Source: Desulfobacterales bacterium
Lineage (GTDB): Bacteria > Desulfobacterota > Desulfobacteria > Desulfobacterales > Desulfobacteraceae
Reading direction: 5' to 3'
Length of the DNA stretch: 5,218 bases
Assembly: GCA_022361095.1 (NCBI GenBank)
Contig: JAKSBO010000591.1
Location: forward strand, 1 to 5,218
Below the pieces are notes generated by a model that did not search any database, was not told where the DNA came from, and was given only the letters and a program-made list of their open reading frames with translations. Within the stretch, counting starts at the first letter, position 1; each line of letters starts with the position of its first letter. The translations under genes were made by a program, and so were the position numbers. This document shows positions 1 to 3,472 of the stretch, piece by piece.

Positions 1-43
1 CATCCTTGTTGCATGTGTCATAATCGATTTCAAACAGGGGCAT
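1..43 (-). CDS. N-terminus of a ferredoxin-domain protein (possibly ferredoxin-nitroreductase), cut by the window edge
   Basis: Read leftward, an ATG at 43-41 opens a frame giving MPLFEIDYDTCNKD, still open at the window edge. The start is supported by an AAGGAT Shine-Dalgarno motif on the minus strand at about 53-58, roughly 10 nt before the ATG. A short lead followed by an aspartate/cysteine pair (residues 9-11) is how many 2x[4Fe-4S] ferredoxin domains begin, with Cys11 as the first cluster ligand. In anaerobic Deltaproteobacteria this exact style of opening is common in nitroreductase-family flavoproteins carrying an N-terminal ferredoxin module, which would make it a cytoplasmic redox enzyme. 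Only 14 codons are visible, so the ferredoxin assignment is moderate and the nitroreductase assignment is a guess from remembered family members. It is divergent from the gene at 448 and shares the 404-bp intergenic region with it. Confidence 0.6.
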   Translation of the reverse strand, partial: MPLFEIDYDTCNKD

Positions 44-70
44 TGTTTTATTATCCTTATTGGGCAAAAG

Positions 71-100
71 ATTTTATTGTTTAGGCCATCGTTATGTTAA
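71..100 (-). promoter_or_regulatory. Candidate sigma70 promoter for the leftward ferredoxin-type gene
   Basis: On the minus strand a TTAACA box (100-95, 5 of 6 to TTGACA) and a TAAAAT box (76-71, 5 of 6 to TATAAT) are separated by 18 nt. Transcription would begin near 64-65, leaving a leader of about 20 nt that contains the Shine-Dalgarno motif before the ATG at 43. The surrounding DNA is AT-rich, so chance matches are easy. Position relative to the gene is the main support. Confidence 0.35.
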
Positions 101-135
101 GGTTGATTGTTAACAAAAATTGATCATTGAATAAA

Positions 136-240
136 CAGCCAAAAGTTGATCTTACATATGGTCACCCATATTAATTGCCAGGCATAATCCACAACAAAGT
201 TTTAAAAATCTGAGTAACTTATCCAGATTTTCTTATAAAA
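136..240 (+). repeat. Diverged tandem repeat, copy A (105 bp)
   Basis: This is the first of two abutting head-to-tail copies. It opens with CAGCCA (136-141), as copy B does (241-246), and ends with TTCTTATAAAA, also shared. Between 168 and 240 it aligns without gaps to 261-333 with 58 of 73 positions identical by hand count. Copy A is 12 bp longer because of an extra segment at 155-166 beginning with CATAT, next to the CATAT at 167-171, so it looks like a small insertion or slippage duplication. The copy contains a perfect 8-bp inverted repeat, AAAATCTG (205-212) and CAGATTTT (224-231), around an 11-nt loop. It also contains ATATGG-TCAC-CCATAT (156-171). Function is unknown. It lies between divergent genes and is noncoding by appearance. 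Confidence 0.7.
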
Positions 241-333
241 CAGCCACGGGCTGGCCTGACATATCATCTGCCAGGTACAGCCCACAACAAATATTTAAAG
301 ATCTTAGCATCTTACCCAGACTTTCTTATAAAA
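241..333 (+). repeat. Diverged tandem repeat, copy B (93 bp)
   Basis: This is the second copy and starts exactly where copy A stops. The best conserved blocks are CTGCCAGG/TTGCCAGG, CCCACAACAAA/TCCACAACAAA and the terminal TTTCTTATAAAA. The stem seen in copy A survives here in altered form (AAAG at 297-300 with a bulged A, then TCT, pairing with AGACTTT at 318-324). Copy B adds GC-rich pairing that copy A lacks: CAGCC (241-245) can pair with GGCTG (249-253). Alternatively GGGCTG (248-253) plus CCTG (255-258) can pair with CAGG (272-275) plus CAGCCC (278-283). The two foldings exclude each other. Copy B ends about 25 bp before the candidate promoter of the small-protein/sirtuin operon. Confidence 0.7.
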
Positions 334-358
334 ATAAAAAGAATTTTCCTGTTTTAAT

Positions 359-388
359 TTTACATAAAAAGATTTGTTCTGCTACAAT
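359..388 (+). promoter_or_regulatory. Candidate extended -10 promoter for the small protein/sirtuin operon
   Basis: TTTACA (359-364, 5 of 6 to TTGACA) and TACAAT (383-388, 5 of 6 to TATAAT) are 18 nt apart, and the -10 box is preceded by TGC, which matches the extended -10 TGn motif. Transcription would start near 395, giving a leader of about 50 nt before the ATG at 448. A short dyad, TGAT-TCTT-ATCA (388-399), overlaps the predicted start point and could be an operator. No alternative promoter is evident between the two genes of the operon. Confidence 0.45.
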
Positions 389-447
389 GATTCTTATCAC
401 ATGGACCTTTTTTGACCCTGTAAATTTTAATATCCGGAGGTGTCAAC

Positions 448-714
448 ATGAAAGCCATCCAGGCGGAATATAATGAGGCATCAAAAGAAATCACCATCAA
501 AAAAGATGCAAAGGCTGAAGACTGGGTGTCGGTATGCCGTCGGTTTAACGATGATGTTTCCAGGATCTGCGATGTTACCGATATGGAAGAATATACCGGG
601 CTTTTTGAGTGTTTTGATGACCAAAACAACACATACTATTACCTGGTAAAAGAAGACAAGGCGCTTCACCGGATGAAGCGTCGGCACTTTTACAAAAATC
701 TGGGGATTGATTAA
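448..714 (+). CDS. Small unrecognised protein (88 aa), first gene of a two-gene operon with a sirtuin
   Basis: I do not recognise this family. The start is well supported: GGAGGT (436-441) sits 6 nt before the ATG, an almost ideal ribosome binding site. The 88-residue product has no signal peptide and no membrane segment, so it is probably cytoplasmic. The N-terminal half alternates short charged stretches (KEITIKKD, residues 13-20) with an amphipathic DWVSVCRRFNDDVSRI segment (25-40). The middle is acidic and aromatic (MEEYTGLFECFDD, 46-58, then YYYL, 63-66). The C-terminus is strongly basic (HRMKRRHFYKN, 74-84). Three cysteines (30, 41, 55) are not in a zinc-ribbon spacing. Its TAA stop ends one base before the ATG of the sirtuin gene, so the two are very likely co-transcribed and translationally coupled. 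This suggests a related role, for instance a partner, substrate or regulator of the deacylase, but that is inference from position only. Confidence 0.82.
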   Translation: MKAIQAEYNEASKEITIKKDAKAEDWVSVCRRFNDDVSRICDVTDMEEYTGLFECFDDQNNTYYYLVKEDKALHRMKRRHFYKNLGID

Positions 715-715
715 T

Positions 716-1549
716 ATGGAAAATATAGAAGAGAATATCAAGCTCGCTGCTGAAGTTGTTAAAAATGCCGATGCCCTTTTTATAACCGCCGGTGCCGGTA
801 TGGGCGTTGATTCCGGACTGCCGGATTTCAGGGGAAATTCAGGCTTTTGGAAAGCTTATCCGCCCATAGCAAAACTGGGAAAATCCTTCAGTGAGATGGC
901 AGACCCCGTCTGGTTTCACAAACAGCCCGAAATCGCCTGGGCTTTTTATGGGCACAGGTTGAATCTTTATCTTGAAACCATCCCCCACGAAGGTTTTTCA
1001 CGGTTGCTTGAGCTGGGAAAAAAGAAGCAACACGGATATTTTGTATTCACCTCAAATGTTGACGGACAGTTCCAAAAGGCCGGTTTTGACGATGCATTGA
1101 TTGAAGAATGCCATGGCTCTATCCACCATCTTCAATGCACCGAGCCATGTTCCAACGACATCTGGGAGGTGGGAGAACAAACAGTCAATGTGGATATCGA
1201 GGCGTTTGTGGCAACCGGCAAACTGCCTAAATGCAGAAATTGCGGAAAACTGGCACGCCCCAATATTTTAATGTTCGGGGACTGGAACTGGATATCGAAC
1301 CGCACCGGTGAACAGGGACAGCGATTGCAAACATGGCTGCAAAGGGTCAATGATGCCAATGCAAAATTAGCCATTATCGAAATGGGCGCAGGTCTTGCCG
1401 TGCCTACCGTGCGGTTGACATCCCAGCGAGCCGGCAACAGCATAAATGCAACGCTGATACGCATTAACCCAAGGGATTACGACGTACCCCAAGGTGCGAT
1501 CGGCATACCGCTTGGTGCCAAGGAAGGCGTAGACAGGATTTTATCTTGA
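716..1549 (+). CDS. Sir2-family NAD+-dependent protein deacylase (sirtuin)
   Basis: Sirtuins remove acyl groups from lysine using NAD+ and release nicotinamide and O-acyl-ADP-ribose; this one is soluble and cytoplasmic by sequence. Visible motifs (277-aa numbering) are the NAD-binding GAGMGVDSGLPDFR (26-39), TSNVDG (112-117), the HG motif with presumed catalytic His133, and four zinc-ligand cysteines (141, 145, 173, 176). The C-terminal MGAGLAVPT (223-231) replaces the usual GTSL-V-P segment, followed by INP. Two departures from CobB-type enzymes stand out: Gly replaces the Ser of GAGxS, and MGAG replaces GTS. I recall the same variants in a recognised group of bacterial sirtuins of similar length, so the protein is probably an intact member of that group rather than a decayed enzyme. 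The ATG at 716 is preferred, with GGGG (702-705) upstream. An in-frame TTG at 707 would add three residues and overlap the upstream gene. The natural substrate cannot be read from the sequence. Confidence 0.93.
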   Translation: MENIEENIKLAAEVVKNADALFITAGAGMGVDSGLPDFRGNSGFWKAYPPIAKLGKSFSEMADPVWFHKQPEIAWAFYGHRLNLYLETIPHEGFSRLLELGKKKQHGYFVFTSNVDGQFQKAGFDDALIEECHGSIHHLQCTEPCSNDIWEVGEQTVNVDIEAFVATGKLPKCRNCGKLARPNILMFGDWNWISNRTGEQGQRLQTWLQRVNDANAKLAIIEMGAGLAVPTVRLTSQRAGNSINATLIRINPRDYDVPQGAIGIPLGAKEGVDRILS

Positions 1550-1573
1550 TGTTTTGATTTTCGGCTGAAAAAG

Positions 1574-1625
1574 TTTAACCACGGAAGACACGGAGGATAA
1601 AATTCCGTGTATTCCGTGGTTTAAA
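1574..1625. terminator. Imperfect inverted repeat between convergent genes; probable terminator or REP-like element
   Basis: The left arm 1577-1594 pairs with 1604-1621 in 17 of 18 positions (the one mismatch is G1587 against A1611), around a 9-nt loop (1595-1603). Two further base pairs lie outside one mismatch. Each arm is itself a short duplication: CACGGA occurs at 1580-1585 and 1589-1594, and TTCCGTG at 1603-1609 and 1612-1618. It lies 25 bp after the sirtuin stop and about 40 bp after the transporter stop on the other strand. For leftward transcripts the stem is followed by a TTTTT run (1568-1572 on the plus strand as AAAAA), which fits an intrinsic terminator. The rightward side has only a weak T tract. 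The ACCACGGAAGACACGGA sequence resembles dispersed palindromes I remember from many bacterial genomes, so it may be one copy of a repeat family. Confidence 0.65.
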
Positions 1626-1663
1626 TCATAGTTTGTTATGTCTGCCGGTTCAGTCCGTGGCTG

Positions 1664-2974
1664 TTATAGAAAGATTGCCAGGATAAAGTAGCAGACCGGC
1701 AGAATGTATAACCCCCCGCGTATCATGGCAGAATATTTTTGTCGTCTTGTAAACACCACAATACATAAGCCGACAAATACGGCCGCCCCCCTGAACCCCA
1801 TGGAAAGATAGCTCCAGTGTAAAATTGTTGTACTGAAGCCCGCCATTACAACGCCGCCTGACAGAATGAGGACCGCAAGTGTGCACAGCCTGACGATGGC
1901 CAGGCTGTGCACCGGCTCTTTTTTGAACAGGTGCCGAATACCATCCATATAAACGTTGGTCGTCACCCCAAGCACAAGGCCCGCACCGGTGCCCAATACG
2001 GCAAGCAGCAGCACGGCAGAACAGAAAGCAGCAAGTGCCGGGGGCAGGGTGTATTGAAAGAAAAAGGGCAATGCCTGGGCACTTTGGCCTTCAAGTTCAG
2101 GGCAGTTGGCCCGGAGAAAAAGCCCCACAATAATACCTAAAATGCCTATGGGAGGAATGACGATGGCGGTAAGAAATGCACCATTCCTGGCCTCTTTTAT
2201 TGTTTTAGCCGAAAAGATGGCCTGCAGGTATATCTGGGTGGATAAGACGCCGGTGACCATGGAGACAATATCAATGGTCGTTGGACCAAAGCCATTGGAA
2301 AAAAAGTTTAGAAAATCCGTATCTTTGGGAAGTTGAGATAAAATGTTGCCCAGCCCCTGTCCTTTGACCAGTGCAATAACAGTGCATATGATCATGATGG
2401 CGTACAGCAGGAAAAATTTGATTTTCCCCACCATGCCTGCACCGGAAATTCCGCCTGAAATAACAAAAAAGCCCATGAGTACCATGGTAATCAGCAAAGA
2501 GACCGGCAGCGGAAAGTGAAATACGGAGGTCAAAATGGCCATGGCCGCCAGGTACTGGGCAATAATGTGGATAAACATGCCGCAGGAATTGAGCATGGAG
2601 CAGTAATATTGAAACGTGGTGCCAAAGTATTTGCCAAGCAGTTCGGAAACGGTTGTGACCTGCTCCCGCCTTAATGCTGTTGCAAAAAAGCATCCCAAAA
2701 TAAAACAGGAGATACCGCTTCCCAGGGTAAAAATCCAGGCGCTGATGCCGTGATCATAGGCCGATTGAACTGTCCCGATGGTGGATACGCCGCCGACAAG
2801 CGTGCCGATGATTACCCAGGAGACCTGGGTGGCGGAAAGGGATCTGCCTGCCACGGAAAAGTCTGAGCCGCTGACCATGCGTCTTTGATTTTTCAAAACC
2901 AGGGCGCCGAAAAGAACAAATGCGCCGACAAATACCACTGCGTATGTTAACTGTCCCAACTCAATTTCCCTCAA
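1664..2974 (-). CDS. Sodium/solute symporter (SSS) family permease
   Basis: This inner-membrane protein should couple uptake of an organic solute to Na+ influx; the solute is unknown. From the preferred start it has 436 residues, slightly short for the family. The family's N-terminal signature is clear: DFSVAGRSL (38-46), then a Gly-rich TM2 (VGGVSTIGTVQSAYDHGISAW, 60-80), then LRREQVTTVSELLGKYFG (101-118). About twelve hydrophobic segments can be counted, near 9-27, 51-70, 78-100, 121-151, 156-175, 184-204, 232-254, 266-287, 302-335, 357-379, 389-408 and 417-435. The preferred start is TTG at 2974-2972, because AAAGGGG (2989-2983 on the minus strand) lies 8 nt upstream and TM1 then begins after a short tail. 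TTG at 2959 is another option. TTG at 3052 would give a longer, basic N-terminus without a ribosome binding site. The segment LGTGAG (327-332) stands where better studied members carry Na+-binding Ser/Thr residues. Confidence 0.9.
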   Translation of the reverse strand: MREIELGQLTYAVVFVGAFVLFGALVLKNQRRMVSGSDFSVAGRSLSATQVSWVIIGTLVGGVSTIGTVQSAYDHGISAWIFTLGSGISCFILGCFFATALRREQVTTVSELLGKYFGTTFQYYCSMLNSCGMFIHIIAQYLAAMAILTSVFHFPLPVSLLITMVLMGFFVISGGISGAGMVGKIKFFLLYAIMIICTVIALVKGQGLGNILSQLPKDTDFLNFFSNGFGPTTIDIVSMVTGVLSTQIYLQAIFSAKTIKEARNGAFLTAIVIPPIGILGIIVGLFLRANCPELEGQSAQALPFFFQYTLPPALAAFCSAVLLLAVLGTGAGLVLGVTTNVYMDGIRHLFKKEPVHSLAIVRLCTLAVLILSGGVVMAGFSTTILHWSYLSMGFRGAAVFVGLCIVVFTRRQKYSAMIRGGLYILPVCYFILAIFL

Positions 2975-3071
2975 TACCGCAGCCCCTTTAAACCGGGCCT
3001 GGTTTGAAAATTTTAAAAAAGCAGTTCTACGCCGGATCAACACATAAAGCAATGGAAGAATCGGATTTTAA

Positions 3072-3100
3072 ATTTTATTTTTATTGCGATAATTTGTCCT
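3072..3100 (-). promoter_or_regulatory. Candidate promoter for the SSS transporter
   Basis: On the minus strand AGGACA (3100-3095, 4 of 6 to the -35 consensus) and TAAAAT (3077-3072, 5 of 6 to the -10 consensus) are 17 nt apart. Transcription would start near 3065 and give a leader of about 90 nt before the preferred TTG start. The surrounding DNA is very AT-rich. A perfect TATAAT also occurs on this strand at 3146-3141 but lacks a good -35 partner. The call is therefore tentative. Confidence 0.25.
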
Positions 3101-3278
3101 TTCCTATTTAATGTTTTTTGCGTTTATATTGAATTTTACAATTATATGCGCAAAATGAAATCAGCACCTGGGTAAAAGAGACCGGCGTCATAATAGGAAG
3201 ACCGATATAGCCAAAGGCTTTTCAGAGGCAGATTCGATTTTTCACTTTGTGACCCTGGTGATGCCGGTTGCATTTTCA

Positions 3279-3321
3279 TCGTCAAGGCTTCGCATGAACG
3301 AAGTGATGAATCGCCTGACGA
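3279..3321. other. Bulged 43-nt inverted repeat
   Basis: TCGTCA (3279-3284) pairs with TGACGA (3316-3321). After a single bulged A, GGC (3286-3288) pairs with GCC (3313-3315). Inside, TTCG (3289-3292) pairs with CGAA (3299-3302) around a CATGAA loop, leaving 10 unpaired nucleotides on one side. An alternative outer pairing, TTCATC (3275-3280) with GATGAA (3305-3310), competes with it. It could be a protein-binding dyad or an RNA structure. No T tract follows, so it does not look like an intrinsic terminator. Confidence 0.35.
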
Positions 3322-3388
3322 AAACACGTGGGCCAGATTCATAACGCCCGGCATTCTCAGTTCAAGGTTGGGGCTATATTTCAGGCCC

Positions 3389-3417
3389 TTGAGCATCTGT
3401 TCAACTTTTGTTATATC
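3389..3417 (+). promoter_or_regulatory. Candidate extended -10 promoter for the sensor kinase
   Basis: TTGAGC (3389-3394, 4 of 6 to TTGACA) is followed after 17 nt by TATATC (3412-3417, 4 of 6 to TATAAT), with TGT directly before it matching the extended -10 TGn motif. The start point would be near 3424, leaving a leader of about 50 nt that includes the GAGGAAG ribosome binding site at 3462-3468. Confidence 0.33.
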
Positions 3418-3472
3418 TTGCTTGGCAAAAAGCAACGTCCTATCTGTTTGTCTGTAAACTTGAGGAAGTTAT

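Larger units (their letters stand above)
2975..3472. other. Divergent intergenic region between transporter and sensor kinase genes
   Basis: About 500 bp without a convincing gene. Positions 3053-3145 are strongly AT-rich and probably hold the transporter promoter. Positions 3150-3420 have a more balanced composition and include an open leftward frame (3435-3142, 97 codons, TTG start) with no good ribosome binding site and no recognisable domain. Part of it (3435-3300) has a coding-like look, so it may be a gene remnant. A hairpin-forming segment sits at 3279-3321 and a candidate kinase promoter at 3389-3417. I see no tRNA, transposase or riboswitch signature here. Confidence 0.5.

Noticed and set aside
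96..114. GTTAA...TTAAC dyad as an operator
   Set aside because: The arms are only 5 bp in AT-rich DNA and the centre is asymmetric, so it is likely chance.
136..333. CRISPR array
   Set aside because: There are only two long, diverged units abutting each other, with no short identical repeats and no spacers.
707..715. Upstream TTG start for the sirtuin (adds Met-Ile-Asn)
   Set aside because: It overlaps the end of the preceding gene, and the ATG at 716 has suitable GGGG spacing and needs no rare start codon.
481..741. Leftward frame opposite the 88-aa gene
   Set aside because: The rightward gene has an ideal ribosome binding site and is coupled to the sirtuin; the antisense frame lacks start signals.
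1132..1464. Leftward 110-codon frame opposite the sirtuin
   Set aside because: It is a shadow of a gene with clear conserved motifs, and its own translation shows no domain or start signal.
2271..2693. Leftward 140-codon frame overlapping the transporter gene in another frame on the same strand
   Set aside because: Its translation is rich in His, Arg and Cys without a pattern, as expected from an out-of-frame reading of a membrane protein.
2975..3052. Longer transporter N-terminus from TTG at 3052
   Set aside because: No ribosome binding site lies before it, and the added 26 residues are basic and unlike the short tail before TM1 in SSS proteins.
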